Source: Desulfurellaceae bacterium bin18 (GTDB lineage: Bacteria > Desulfobacterota > Binatia > Bin18). From it: a DNA stretch of 64,000 nt. Location of the stretch: contig MPMI01000018.1 in NCBI GenBank assembly GCA_002238415.1, positions 39,211 to 103,210 of the forward strand, given 5' to 3'. Shown piece after piece: positions 36,045 to 45,079 of this stretch. Under the pieces are notes generated by a model. It saw only the letters and a list, made by a program, of their open reading frames with translations, was not told where the DNA came from and made no database searches. The stretch's first letter is position 1. Every line of letters starts with the position of its first letter. The position numbers and the translations under genes were made by a program.

Positions 36045-38672
36045 GTGCAACTGAAGCAATATCAGGCCGATGCGCTGGCCGTTCTGCGCCGCTTCTTTGA
36101 AGAATCCCGCATGGCCGGACCGAAGAATGCCTACGAAACCATCACCAAGGAGCCCGAATATACGGACCGTCTCGGACGCTACGGTGGAACGTATCGCGCC
36201 CCGCTCGCGGACCTTCCGAACGTGCCGTATGTCTGCCTGCGCCTACCGACCGGTGGCGGCAAGACCATCCTGGGCGCTCACGCCGTTGCTGTGGCGCGCG
36301 ATACCTGGGTAGAGAAAGACTATCCGCTGGTCCTGTGGCTGGTGCCGACAAAGACCATCCGTTCGCAAACCGTCGAAGCCTTGAAGAACACTGGCCACCC
36401 GTATCGACAGGCGCTGGATGAAGACTTTGATGGCCGGGTACGCGTATTCGACATTGCCGACTTCACCCATATTCGGCCGCACGACCTGCGCGACCACTGC
36501 TGCATTGTGGTCGGCACCATTCAGACGCTGCGGGTGACGAACACCGAAGGCCGCAAGGTGTATGCCCATCACGAGGAAATGGAGCCGCATTTCTCCGCTG
36601 TCCCGGATGCCACGCCGGGCCTGGAGAAGCTGGAGGGTGGCGGCGTCAAGTTCTCCTTTGCTAACCTGCTGCATATCCACCGCCCGCTGATGATCGTGGA
36701 TGAGGCCCACAACGCGGTGACCGGCCTGACTCGTGAGATGCAAACGCGGGTCAACCCGTGCGCGATTATCGAGTTCACCGCTACCCCTCAGCCCAAGTCG
36801 AATATCCTGTACAGCGTCTCCGCCCTGGAACTCAAACGCGAGGACATGATCAAGTTGCCGATCATGCTGTCCGAGCATGACACTTGGCAAAACGCGGTCA
36901 ACGGTGCGATTGCTAAGCGTGCGTCTCTGGCTGAAGCCGCCAAACGGGATGCAGACTACCTCCGGCCCATCGTTCTGTTCCAGGCCCAGAAGAAAAATCA
37001 AGAAATTACAGTCGAAGCGCTGAAAAAACATCTGATGGATGTCGAGCATCTTCCTGAAAGTGCAATCGCAGTCGCCACCGGCGATCAGCGCGAATTGGAC
37101 GGTATCGACCTGTTCGACCCGCATTGTCCGATTGAATACATCATCACCGTTGAGGCCCTGAAAGAGGGCTGGGACTGTTCCTTCGCCTATGTGTTTTGCT
37201 CGGTCTCGCGCATTCACAGCGCGACGGACGTGGAACAACTCCTGGGCCGGGTGCTGCGCATGCCCTACGCCAAGCGGCGCAGAACTGCTGAACTGAACCG
37301 GGCGTATGCCTATCTGTCCGAACCCTCCTCTGGTGCGGCTGCGTTGGCATTGACTGATAAGCTCGTTGCGATGGGTTTTGAGGAGGAAGAGGCGCGCGAC
37401 AACATTGAGCAGGTGCAGGGAGAGTTAGGGGGCGAGGATAGTCTTTTCGGTCCGCGCGATAAGCCGCAACCAGCCTTCCGGCATACGCTCACAGCGACAC
37501 CGGAGATGCTATCGGCCTTGAAGCAGGCACAGCGAGACGGCGTGACGGTACGCGATATCGGTAGTGGGACGGTTGAGATCGAGATTGTTGGCCCTGTGGA
37601 CGACGCCATGGAAAAGGCCCTCTACACGGTGGTTCCAGAGAGAGAACGTGAGCAGGTTAGCAAGTCCCTTGAGACCTATCGGAACCGACTTTCACCTGCC
37701 GAACGTGGTGAGCAATTCAACGTGCCGCGTCTCATGTCGGAACTCCAAGGGGAGCTTGAATTCGCCGATACCGACGTGTTCATGGAGTTCCACGATTGGT
37801 CTCTGCTTAACCATTCGCCACGAATGGACGAGAGTGAATTTACGGTCCGTCAGACCGCAAATAGATTTGAGATCGATATTGACGGTAGGCGCGTCAGATA
37901 TCAGTTCATCGGCGAGGAAGAGCAACTCACCCTAGACGCAGACGTAGCAGGCTGGACACCTGAAGCCCTGGTCCGATGGCTCGACCGTCAGGTACGCCAA
38001 CCCGATATCGGTCAGGGCGAACTGATTAAGTGGCTCTCGGACCTCGTCGGTCATCTGCTCAATACGCGTGGGCTGCCTCTCTCTGCGCTGATGCGATGTA
38101 AGTTTATCCTGGCGCGGAAGATAAACGACAAGATTGACGCAATTCGGCGGCAAGAACGGAGGAGTGCCTATCAACAGCGTCTTTTCACGCCTGAAGCAAA
38201 AGCCGAGGTGTCTTTCGACAACGCCTTCTCATTCAAGGCTGGAATGTATCAGGACCAGCGGCGTTACCGAGGGCATTGGAAGCCGGGAAAGCACTTTTTA
38301 GGCCCGGACCACGTTCCAGCTTTCGACGGTGTGGAGGGCGGTGAGGAATTTCAGTGTGCGGAGGATATCGACCGCCTGCCGGGGGTGAAGTATTGGCTCC
38401 GTAACGTCGCGCGCCACCCGGAGTCGTTCCGACTGCCGCTTGCGGCCGGCTGGTTCTATCCGGACTTTGTTGCCTTGCTGGAGGACGGTCGTCTTTTCGT
38501 CGTCGAGTACAAGGGCGCGCTTCAGGACAAGGACGATACGGCGGAAAAACGGACTATCGGCGAGCTTTGGCAACAAGAAAGTAACGGCAAGGGTCTATTC
38601 AGCCTTGTGGAGAAAAGTGTCAATGGAAAGGATATGCGTCAGCAGTTGATGGAGAAAATCGGCACTGCCTGA
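36045..38672 (+). CDS. res: Type III restriction enzyme helicase-nuclease subunit (Res)
   Basis: About 875 residues from GTG 36045 (VQLKQYQADAL), which fits family N-termini; the open frame extends back to an ATG at 35931 only because scar C lost its stop. Superfamily 2 helicase motifs are present: Walker A LPTGGGKT near residue 66 and DEAH-box IVDEAHN near residue 216. The C-terminus carries a PD-(D/E)xK nuclease signature (YPDFVALL, then VVEYKG near residue 820). With Mod it forms an ATP-dependent restriction complex that cuts between inversely oriented unmethylated sites. No frameshift is seen, so it looks active. Confidence 0.92.
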   Translation: MQLKQYQADALAVLRRFFEESRMAGPKNAYETITKEPEYTDRLGRYGGTYRAPLADLPNVPYVCLRLPTGGGKTILGAHAVAVARDTWVEKDYPLVLWLVPTKTIRSQTVEALKNTGHPYRQALDEDFDGRVRVFDIADFTHIRPHDLRDHCCIVVGTIQTLRVTNTEGRKVYAHHEEMEPHFSAVPDATPGLEKLEGGGVKFSFANLLHIHRPLMIVDEAHNAVTGLTREMQTRVNPCAIIEFTATPQPKSNILYSVSALELKREDMIKLPIMLSEHDTWQNAVNGAIAKRASLAEAAKRDADYLRPIVLFQAQKKNQEITVEALKKHLMDVEHLPESAIAVATGDQRELDGIDLFDPHCPIEYIITVEALKEGWDCSFAYVFCSVSRIHSATDVEQLLGRVLRMPYAKRRRTAELNRAYAYLSEPSSGAAALALTDKLVAMGFEEEEARDNIEQVQGELGGEDSLFGPRDKPQPAFRHTLTATPEMLSALKQAQRDGVTVRDIGSGTVEIEIVGPVDDAMEKALYTVVPEREREQVSKSLETYRNRLSPAERGEQFNVPRLMSELQGELEFADTDVFMEFHDWSLLNHSPRMDESEFTVRQTANRFEIDIDGRRVRYQFIGEEEQLTLDADVAGWTPEALVRWLDRQVRQPDIGQGELIKWLSDLVGHLLNTRGLPLSALMRCKFILARKINDKIDAIRRQERRSAYQQRLFTPEAKAEVSFDNAFSFKAGMYQDQRRYRGHWKPGKHFLGPDHVPAFDGVEGGEEFQCAEDIDRLPGVKYWLRNVARHPESFRLPLAAGWFYPDFVALLEDGRLFVVEYKGALQDKDDTAEKRTIGELWQQESNGKGLFSLVEKSVNGKDMRQQLMEKIGTA

Positions 38673-38679
38673 ACAACCG

Positions 38680-38870
38680 TTATTTCTCAGTCTGCGTCGT
38701 CTCTTCTATAGGCTCTCGGCTTGAGGGGACGATGGCTTGTGAACCGCAGAAAGAGCAGCTCCCCATGGGAGCGTTGGTGAATAAGCCTTCACATTGTTGA
38801 CACTGGTAGGCAAATTGGGGGTCTGCAACACTCCAGGACCACTTCCCTAGGGTTTGTCTTTCTTATCTTG
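38680..38870 (-). pseudogene. Zinc-ribbon protein fragment without a start codon
   Basis: Reading the minus strand, about 60 codons end at TAA 38680-38682 and include YQCQQCEGLF and GSCSFCGSQA, a CxxC...CxxC zinc ribbon. An in-frame TAA upstream leaves no start codon. A shorter related piece (TFTYQCLQ) occurs at 39530, so both may be remnants of one gene family flanking this gap. Confidence 0.45.
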
Positions 38871-39002
38871 CAAACACAATAAATCAATCAATCGCTGACA
38901 CCATGGTGTGGCAATGGTGGACCCGCCGCGCCTGGCTGCACAGTCTGGCAACCAGCCCCCCATTCTGCCCCTGTCCGAGATGTACGCGGGCGGGGCGGGG
39001 CA

Positions 39003-39137
39003 ATGACCGGCCTCATTTGCGAGTGGTGCGGCCATCATAACTACGAGGCCGTCCCTGGAGAGCGCTGCGATCAGTGCGATAATGTCATGAATGGCGTAGA
39101 CGACCCCGACGCCGTAGAGCCCCCGGAAATTTCATAA
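39003..39137 (+). CDS. Tiny zinc-ribbon protein
   Basis: A 44-residue ORF with two CxxC pairs, CEWC near residue 6 and CDQC near residue 22, as in one-zinc ribbons. The tail is acidic. It is followed 27 bases later by a one-helix membrane ORF. Such pairs are typical of plasmid or phage DNA. No strong ribosome-binding site is visible, so the call is modest. Confidence 0.45.
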   Translation: MTGLICEWCGHHNYEAVPGERCDQCDNVMNGVDDPDAVEPPEIS

Positions 39138-39490
39138 ACCGTGAAATTTCACCCCGGATGAAATATGGATAAGCTGATGCACATCCTGGTCGCCACGCAC
39201 GTCGGCGTCTTCCTCCTGGGCGTCCTGCTCGGTGTATTTCTCGTCTGGGCAACCCACCCATAAATCCTCTCAAACACCGTTCCAAAACCAGAAATTAAGG
39301 GCCGATTAAGGGCTGAAAAATGCCCCATTAAAGGCCGTTTAGGCGTGAGAAATCGTGAAATTTCGTGAGAAATGGGATTTCACGACCATGAAATTTCACC
39401 CCCCGTGAAAAGCAGTGCAAATCCGCGATCTTAGAGCATTTTTGATGAAATTTTGGGGCAAAATCACGAAATTTCGCCATGAAATATTTC
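39126..39490. repeat. Cluster of GAAATTTC palindromes
   Basis: The octamer GAAATTTC occurs at 39126, 39143, 39357, 39390 and 39468, with a variant GAAATATTTC at 39481 and several partial forms (GATTTCACG, GTGAGAAAT). Copy 2 extends to the 12-bp palindrome GTGAAATTTCAC. The density is far above that of the GC-rich surroundings. It could be an operator array, replication iterons or a mobile-element remnant. The rest of the 38.67-39.76 kb gap holds only tiny ORFs. Confidence 0.65.
39165..39263 (+). CDS. Tiny single-span membrane protein
   Basis: A 32-residue ORF (MDKLMHILVATHVGVF...) that is one continuous membrane helix ending VWATHP. It lies just after the tiny zinc-ribbon ORF and inside the field of GAAATTTC palindromes. 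Function unknown; size and hydrophobic pattern resemble phage or toxin-like small membrane proteins. Confidence 0.4.
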   Translation: MDKLMHILVATHVGVFLLGVLLGVFLVWATHP

Positions 39491-39700
39491 ACGATTTCTC
39501 ATGTTTCCAGAAGTGGCACTGAATTTTGGAATTTTGCAGACACTGGTAGGTAAACGTTCCCTTCATCCACAACCTCCTCACCTCATCCACAGGAACCACC
39601 CACTGTCTACTCCCTTCATTGCCCGAATAGACAGCCACTCGCTGACTATACCAGTTTCTTCTCAGCGGTAGGAACTCTGCGGCATATGCGGCTAGGAGGT
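39489..39700 (-). pseudogene. Possible remnant of a small ORF related to the zinc-ribbon fragment
   Basis: A minus-strand frame ending at 39489 contains VVPVDEVRRLW and TFTYQCLQ, the last resembling FAYQCQQC of the fragment at 38680. The zinc ribbon itself is broken. The start is unclear because the frame runs into the start of the CoA-transferase gene. Weak evidence only. Confidence 0.25.
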
Positions 39701-39758
39701 GTGGGGGATTGCGCGGGGCTGCTGTTTGCGCATACTCCACCTGCGTGGGGGAATAAGC

Positions 39759-40949
39759 ATGGTGCAACCACTGGCTGGCTTTCGTGTCCTTGATCTCTCG
39801 CGCATATTAGCCGGGCCGTTCTGCGCCATGACCCTGGGGGACCTTGGGGCCGAGGTCGTCAAGGTCGAACGGCCGGGAAGCGGTGATGATACCCGCGCCT
39901 GGGGTCCGCCGTTTGCGGGCGGGGAAAGCGCGTATTACTTATGCGCCAACCGCAATAAAAAGAGCACCACCGTTAATCTCAAATCGGATGCTGGAAAGCA
40001 GTTGATCCGTCGTCTTGTGCGAGTCAGCGATGTGCTTATTGAAAACTTCAAATCCGGGGAAATGGCGTCGCTGCAACTGGGGTATGAACAACTCAAGCAG
40101 GAGAACGCAGGGTTGGTCTATTGTGCCATTACCGGCTACGGCCAGACCGGACCGGACAAAGACCTGCCCGGCTATGACTTCATTATTCAGGGCCGGGGCG
40201 GGGTGATGAGCATCACCGGCGAGGCCGAGGGCGAGCCGATGAAAGTCGGGGTCGCCATTACCGACATTACTGCGGGTTTGTTCGCTGCCAATGCCATTCA
40301 GGCCGCCTTGCTTGCCCGAACGAAAACGGGCCAGGGGCAGGCGATCGACATCTCTCTGCTGGACGTCCAGGTTGCGTGGCTGGCTAATGCTGGCAGTAAT
40401 TATTTGGTGTCCGGTACAAAGCCCGGTCGATATGGCAACGCCCATCCATCCATTGTGCCCTATCAGTCCTTTCAGGCCCAAGACGGCTATTTTTGTCTGG
40501 CCGTTGGCAACGATGGTCAGTGGCAGAAACTCTGTCAGCTCATTGCCCGCCCTGAGCTGGCGGCTGACGAACGTTTTTCCACCAACCCCGCGCGAGTGCA
40601 AAACCGGGAGACCCTCATCCCTCTCCTTCAAAGTGTGTTTAGCACGGACACGGTACATGGCTGGCTGCGGAAAATCCGTGCCGCGGGTATTGCCTGCGGG
40701 CCCATTCAATCCATTGACGAAGTCTTTGCGGATCAACAGGTGCTTGCCCGCGACATGCGCGTGGCCATGCCGCATCCGACCGCAGGAGAAGTCCTGCTTG
40801 CCGGCTCACCGCTCAAACTCTCCGCGACCCCCGTCGAGTTCCGCCTCCCGCCGCCTTTATTGGGGGAGCATACGGACGAGATTTTGACGGGGTTGCTTGG
40901 CTATTCGGCGCAGGAGATTGGGCGGTTGCGCGAGGATGGAGTGGTCTAA
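39759..40949 (+). CDS. CaiB/BaiF family class III CoA-transferase
   Basis: About 396 residues from ATG 39759, preceded by GGGGGA. The N-terminus LAGFRVLDLSRILAGPF and GAEVVKVERP, the mid-segment YGQTGPDKDLPGYDFI, and GVAITDITAGL with the catalytic Asp (near residue 170) are all family hallmarks. It moves CoA between carboxylic acids through enzyme-bound anhydride and thioester intermediates. Alone on this strand after the defence island, it returns the window to acyl-CoA metabolism. Confidence 0.93.
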   Translation: MVQPLAGFRVLDLSRILAGPFCAMTLGDLGAEVVKVERPGSGDDTRAWGPPFAGGESAYYLCANRNKKSTTVNLKSDAGKQLIRRLVRVSDVLIENFKSGEMASLQLGYEQLKQENAGLVYCAITGYGQTGPDKDLPGYDFIIQGRGGVMSITGEAEGEPMKVGVAITDITAGLFAANAIQAALLARTKTGQGQAIDISLLDVQVAWLANAGSNYLVSGTKPGRYGNAHPSIVPYQSFQAQDGYFCLAVGNDGQWQKLCQLIARPELAADERFSTNPARVQNRETLIPLLQSVFSTDTVHGWLRKIRAAGIACGPIQSIDEVFADQQVLARDMRVAMPHPTAGEVLLAGSPLKLSATPVEFRLPPPLLGEHTDEILTGLLGYSAQEIGRLREDGVV

Positions 40950-40956
40950 CTCCGCT

Positions 40957-42315
40957 CTACCGCCGTCCCTGGCTTAAAATGTTGACGTCGTAACGCTCTT
41001 CGACGTGTTCCATATCAACCTCGGGGTATTCAATGGTGTAGGCGGAGAAAATCGTAGCCTGCTCTTGTTTGACATCAACAATCGTAAAACCGATGTTACG
41101 AGGCACCTGTTTGCCCCGGTCCGACTCGGCCTGACTCGAGTCTTCGGACCAGCCGTGCAGCAAGTCGTTGACCTTCCAGAGCTTGCCTTCGGAGTCAAAG
41201 ACAAGGACCATTGCCGTCTCGTAGGTCTCCGCATCCCAAAAGTAAATTTTGCTGCTGTAGTTGCGGGTGCTGGTCGGCGTTTGTTCGACAACGGCACATA
41301 AACGCAGCTCCCAGCGGTCGTTGGGTAGCCAGCCGTTGGGGCCGTAGAAGCGGGCATAGGGGTGCTGGGAGTTCATGACGTGCAACAACACTTTCCATCC
41401 CAGAAATTTCCACTCATGGTCAAGGATACGACCGGAGAACCCGGTAAAATCGTCCAGCGTCATTTCTGTTCCGGCAACGGAATCATCCCGCTCATGCGTG
41501 GACAGGCGGCGGACCTTACGCAATTGGGGCAGGAATCCCCAGGCGTCGTCCTGCTGCCGCGGGTTATCATAGCGATAGATCATAAACCGTTGTCCGCGGA
41601 CATCGTACGGCTCCAGCACTTCGACATAATCCTTGTATTCAAATCGCCCTGCGTCATTGAGGGGCAGGAGATGACCCTGCTGTGACAGTTGCGCCAGATG
41701 ATTGTGGTAGACGCGTTGGTAGAGGGCAACGAGATGGCGGATGGCTCTCCCTCCGCCCTGAATCAGGTCCTCCGGGAACCCGGAGAGTCGTGGCCCGCTG
41801 CCGCCCTTGGCAATGAGGGCACCCAGATAGCGCTCGACATTCATGCCGTAGTACTGCCAGCGGTAATTGAAGTTCCAGGCGGCTTTGACTCCTGAGGTCG
41901 GGTCGTCGGGATTGATCAGCGCTTGGGCAAATGGCCGCCCGGCAATATAATTCTCAAGTGCCCCGTCGGCGGCGAGGCGGGTTTGATTAGCGTACTGCTC
42001 GGTAGCAGCCAGATAATCGGGGTGGGGCGGGTAATGGCCCGTGGGTGCAACATGAAACTCGACTTCAGGAAAATCAAACTCGTCAATATAGCGCGGTGGC
42101 AAGAAGGGACGCAGCTTCTCCAGGTCGGCCTGTCTCAGTACATCGCCTTCTTTGAATTGGGGCAGCGTGGTCAGATTCGTGCTGATCCACCCTTGGATAT
42201 CTTCCCGAGTGGGCAGACCCTGGCCCTGCGAGTGCGCAGCATTCGTGAATACCCCGCCGAGTGCAAGGGCAACCAGGACGCCGCAAATAAGGATGGAAAA
42301 AGCCGTTTTGTGCAT
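40957..42315 (-). CDS. DUF1329 exported protein, copy 1
   Basis: About 452 residues from ATG 42315 (AAGGAAA upstream), with a signal peptide ending near NAAHSQ. The mature protein has the DUF1329 LolA/LolB-like fold pattern: GFSGRILDHEWKFLGWK and LRKVRRLST in the second half. It is a paralogue of the protein at 58593, sharing RRV/KVRR, WDAETYET-like and MIYRYDNPR segments. Family members travel with DUF1302 barrels and RND exporters; this copy is away from that cluster. Probably periplasmic lipid or hydrophobic ligand carrier. Confidence 0.85.
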   Translation of the reverse strand: MHKTAFSILICGVLVALALGGVFTNAAHSQGQGLPTREDIQGWISTNLTTLPQFKEGDVLRQADLEKLRPFLPPRYIDEFDFPEVEFHVAPTGHYPPHPDYLAATEQYANQTRLAADGALENYIAGRPFAQALINPDDPTSGVKAAWNFNYRWQYYGMNVERYLGALIAKGGSGPRLSGFPEDLIQGGGRAIRHLVALYQRVYHNHLAQLSQQGHLLPLNDAGRFEYKDYVEVLEPYDVRGQRFMIYRYDNPRQQDDAWGFLPQLRKVRRLSTHERDDSVAGTEMTLDDFTGFSGRILDHEWKFLGWKVLLHVMNSQHPYARFYGPNGWLPNDRWELRLCAVVEQTPTSTRNYSSKIYFWDAETYETAMVLVFDSEGKLWKVNDLLHGWSEDSSQAESDRGKQVPRNIGFTIVDVKQEQATIFSAYTIEYPEVDMEHVEERYDVNILSQGRR

Positions 42316-42471
42316 GTCGTCCGTTTCCTTCAGGTCCGGTTCTCTGATTGCTAGCCTAACCGAGCCCTCGTACTGCCGCAAGGATACGGTCGGCCCAAGC
42401 GCCTTGAGAAAGTCCGGCGAAAACGGTGGTGGATGGAGAGGGGCAGGAAGCAGGCGTAGATACAGAATGCG

Positions 42472-43659
42472 TCAGCCCTCCGGCTGGGCGCTTTCTCGCG
42501 TCCCCCCTGCTGCTCCAAGCGCGCCGATGAGAGCGACCCCGCCCGCGCACAAAAACATCACCGTAAAATCTGTGTATTCGAGGACGGCCCCCAAGACGAT
42601 ACTGCTCAACCCCACCCCAACATCAAACGCTCCCATCAGCGTGGCCAGCGCCGCCCCGCGCTCATGCAGGGGCGCGCGATCAACCACCAGGGCCATGATG
42701 GAGGGTTGCACCCCTCCGAATCCCAAGCCTTGCAAGGCGGCTGCAACCAGAAGGCCGAAAAGGGACGACGAAAACGCGAGCGTGGTCATTGCGACCGTAA
42801 GACAGACCATGCCGGGAACAATCACTGCCGCGCGGCCAAAGCGGTCGGACAGCCGTCCGGCAAAGGGGCGTGAGACTACGACCACAATGGAATACACGCT
42901 AAAGTAGAGGCCCGGATTGCCAAGGTCGGCGGCCTTCACAAAGAGCGGAAGAAAGGAGACCACCGCACCGAAGGTGACCGTCATGCAGACGGCGATAAAA
43001 CCGGGAAAGAGCGCGGTCCGGCTCACCCATTTATGCGGCTGGGTGCCTGACTGGTGCGGGGACGGAGCGCGCGCCGGCTCCCGTATGAGCTGTGACAGGA
43101 CAAGACTACCGAGGCCGAGTGCCGCACACAGCCAGAACAGGGAATCATAACCGATGTGGCCGATGAGCATGACCCCCAGGGCCGGCCCGATGGTCATGGC
43201 CAGGTTGAGGGACATGCCGTAATACCCCATCCCCTCTCCGCGCCGACTCGGCGGGGCCAGGTCGGCAACAATGACCCCGGCGGCGGTCGTATAGGCGGCT
43301 ATCCCGAAGCCGTGAAAAAAGCGCAGACCCAGCATGATCGGGACAGACTCGGCCTGGGTATAGAGCGCGGGAGCCAGACAGTAGATGAGGGCGCCAATAC
43401 TGAGAATGGTTTTGCGGCTCCACTGGTCAACCAAACGGCCGGTCATGGGACGCACGAGGAGGGCGGAGACGGCGAACGCACCCATGATCAGGCCGACCTG
43501 GGAGTCCGCGCCGTGGAGTTCCTCAACCACAAAGACCGGCAGGACGGCAAAGAGCAGGAACATGCTGCCGGCAAACAAAAAGGTCCCCAGACACAGCAGG
43601 ATAAAATCTCGTGTGAACAAGGCTTCCGGGCGTTGCGAGGGGGAGGGAGACTCAGGCAC
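42472..43659 (-). CDS. MFS transporter
   Basis: A 395-residue protein with about 12 membrane helices. The conserved loop after helix 2 reads GRLVDQWSRKTIL (about residue 74-86), and the second half repeats it as GRLSDRFGRAAVIV near residue 265, the two MFS signature loops. It is likely a drug or metabolite exporter in the inner membrane; the substrate is unknown. It shares its strand with the neighbouring DUF1329 and SDR genes but with gaps, so co-transcription is uncertain. Confidence 0.9.
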   Translation of the reverse strand: MPESPSPSQRPEALFTRDFILLCLGTFLFAGSMFLLFAVLPVFVVEELHGADSQVGLIMGAFAVSALLVRPMTGRLVDQWSRKTILSIGALIYCLAPALYTQAESVPIMLGLRFFHGFGIAAYTTAAGVIVADLAPPSRRGEGMGYYGMSLNLAMTIGPALGVMLIGHIGYDSLFWLCAALGLGSLVLSQLIREPARAPSPHQSGTQPHKWVSRTALFPGFIAVCMTVTFGAVVSFLPLFVKAADLGNPGLYFSVYSIVVVVSRPFAGRLSDRFGRAAVIVPGMVCLTVAMTTLAFSSSLFGLLVAAALQGLGFGGVQPSIMALVVDRAPLHERGAALATLMGAFDVGVGLSSIVLGAVLEYTDFTVMFLCAGGVALIGALGAAGGTRESAQPEG

Positions 43660-43707
43660 GGCGGCTGAGTCTATAGGCGGCAGTGGGGAGGAGCAAGGGA
43701 CGCGAAT

Positions 43708-44463
43708 TTAGAGCATGATATCTCCACCATTGGGGCTGAGGCATTGCCCGACATAGTGGCTCGATTCGTCAGAGGCCAGAAAGACATAGGTCGGTGCAAT
43801 ATCGTCAACCGTTGCCAGATGGCCTTTGGGAATACTGGCCCGAATGGCCTCCAGAGCCTCGCTGCTGATGCCCTGGAGGATTGGAGTTTGTGTTGCGCCG
43901 GGGCCGACGCAATTCGCATTGATATTACGGGTTCCGATCTCACGTGACAGCGAGCGGGTAAACGCAATGATGGCGGCTTTGGCCGCACAATAATGACTCA
44001 GGCCGGGCGAGCCGAGATAGGCGAGTTGCGAGGCGGTGCTGATAATTTTTCCGTAGTCCTGTTTATACATCAGCGGTAAGACCAGGCGCGTACACAGAAA
44101 GACACTTCTCAGGTTGACCGCTAACATCTGGTCCCACATGGAAACCGGCATGTCCCCAACGGTTGCGGCAGAGGCAATCCCGGCGTTGTTGACCAGAATG
44201 TCGATGCGGCCGTAGGTCTGTACCGTGGTATCAACGAGGTGCTGCACCTCGTCTTCCTGGGAAACGTCCGCCCGGATGGCGACAGCTCGACGGCCAAGGG
44301 CTTCAATATCTTTCTGTACCGCCGCAGCGTTATCGGCCTGGGCGTCATTCGGGTAATTGAGGGCCAAGGCGGCCCCCTCTGTGGCAAAGGCCATGGCGAC
44401 CGCTTTTCCAATCCCGCTGCTTGAGCCGGTGATGAGGGCGATTTTATTGTCGAGCTTTCCCAT
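43708..44463 (-). CDS. Short-chain dehydrogenase/reductase (SDR)
   Basis: A 251-residue classical SDR. The cofactor motif GSSSGIGK is at residues ~14-21, NNAGIA near residue 91, the catalytic Ser near residue 143 and YCAAK (YxxxK) near residue 157. It is the length of FabG-like NAD(P)H oxidoreductases. It reduces or oxidises a keto/hydroxy group on an acyl-thioester or small alcohol. It starts downstream of the lipoprotein-like gene on the same strand. Confidence 0.92.
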   Translation of the reverse strand: MGKLDNKIALITGSSSGIGKAVAMAFATEGAALALNYPNDAQADNAAAVQKDIEALGRRAVAIRADVSQEDEVQHLVDTTVQTYGRIDILVNNAGIASAATVGDMPVSMWDQMLAVNLRSVFLCTRLVLPLMYKQDYGKIISTASQLAYLGSPGLSHYCAAKAAIIAFTRSLSREIGTRNINANCVGPGATQTPILQGISSEALEAIRASIPKGHLATVDDIAPTYVFLASDESSHYVGQCLSPNGGDIML

Positions 44464-44495
44464 AGGTCTCTCCTCGCTTTTTTGTGATGCTGCGA

Positions 44496-45002
44496 TTATA
44501 TGGGTTTGTTTTTCACCTGCATGGCCACCAGGGTCTGGTCCGTTTTTTCAAACAAGAGCTGGAGCGCGGTTTCCACATCAAAGACATGCGGCGCTTCGAG
44601 CCGGGCACCAAGAGCGGCCTTCAGAAATGGATGGTGTGTTATCCAGGTGGTGAGCTGCGGCGGCTGTTCTGTGCGCTGTTGCGCGTGCCACTCCAGCACT
44701 TTGTCTGCGACGTGCAGATAGGTCATGATGGTCTCGACGTACGGCCGCATTTCGTGGGGCGTTTCCTCTATCTTTTGCTGCACGACAGTTTGAAACGCCT
44801 GGAACTCGGCATGGTAGGTCGGATAATCCAGTCCGGCATATCCCAGGTCCAGCAATGGTCGGAGAGCGGCTGCAATGTCGCGGTGTCCGGTCAACGGCTG
44901 GTTACGGAGTTGGTCACAGGAAAAGAGAAGGAAGAAGGCGAGGACGAACACACGCCAGGCTTCTCGATGCAAACCAACCGTAGAAGCGTTGAGGGCTATC
45001 AT
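44496..45002 (-). CDS. Putative lipoprotein of unknown function
   Basis: A 168-residue ORF. A hydrophobic stretch near residues 17-28 ends in FFLLFSC, a plausible lipobox, so the protein may be lipid-anchored. The remaining part is helical (QAFQTVVQQKIEETP, then VLEWHAQQRT). No ribosome-binding site is clear at ATG 45002, and a later start (TTG) may be used. A long opposite-strand frame also exists here, but it lacks any protein-like signal. Confidence 0.5.
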   Translation of the reverse strand: MIALNASTVGLHREAWRVFVLAFFLLFSCDQLRNQPLTGHRDIAAALRPLLDLGYAGLDYPTYHAEFQAFQTVVQQKIEETPHEMRPYVETIMTYLHVADKVLEWHAQQRTEQPPQLTTWITHHPFLKAALGARLEAPHVFDVETALQLLFEKTDQTLVAMQVKNKPI

Positions 45003-45079
45003 TGGTCTCGAATGACAGGCGAGTGCTCGATGTCCCTGACCTTCATTCTCTTCCTTAGGAACAGGGTAAAGACAAAGGA

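Noticed and set aside
38903..39040. A 45-codon plus-strand ORF starting MVWQWWTRRAW
   Set aside because: It overlaps the tiny zinc-ribbon ORF in another frame and shows no coherent motif or ribosome-binding site.
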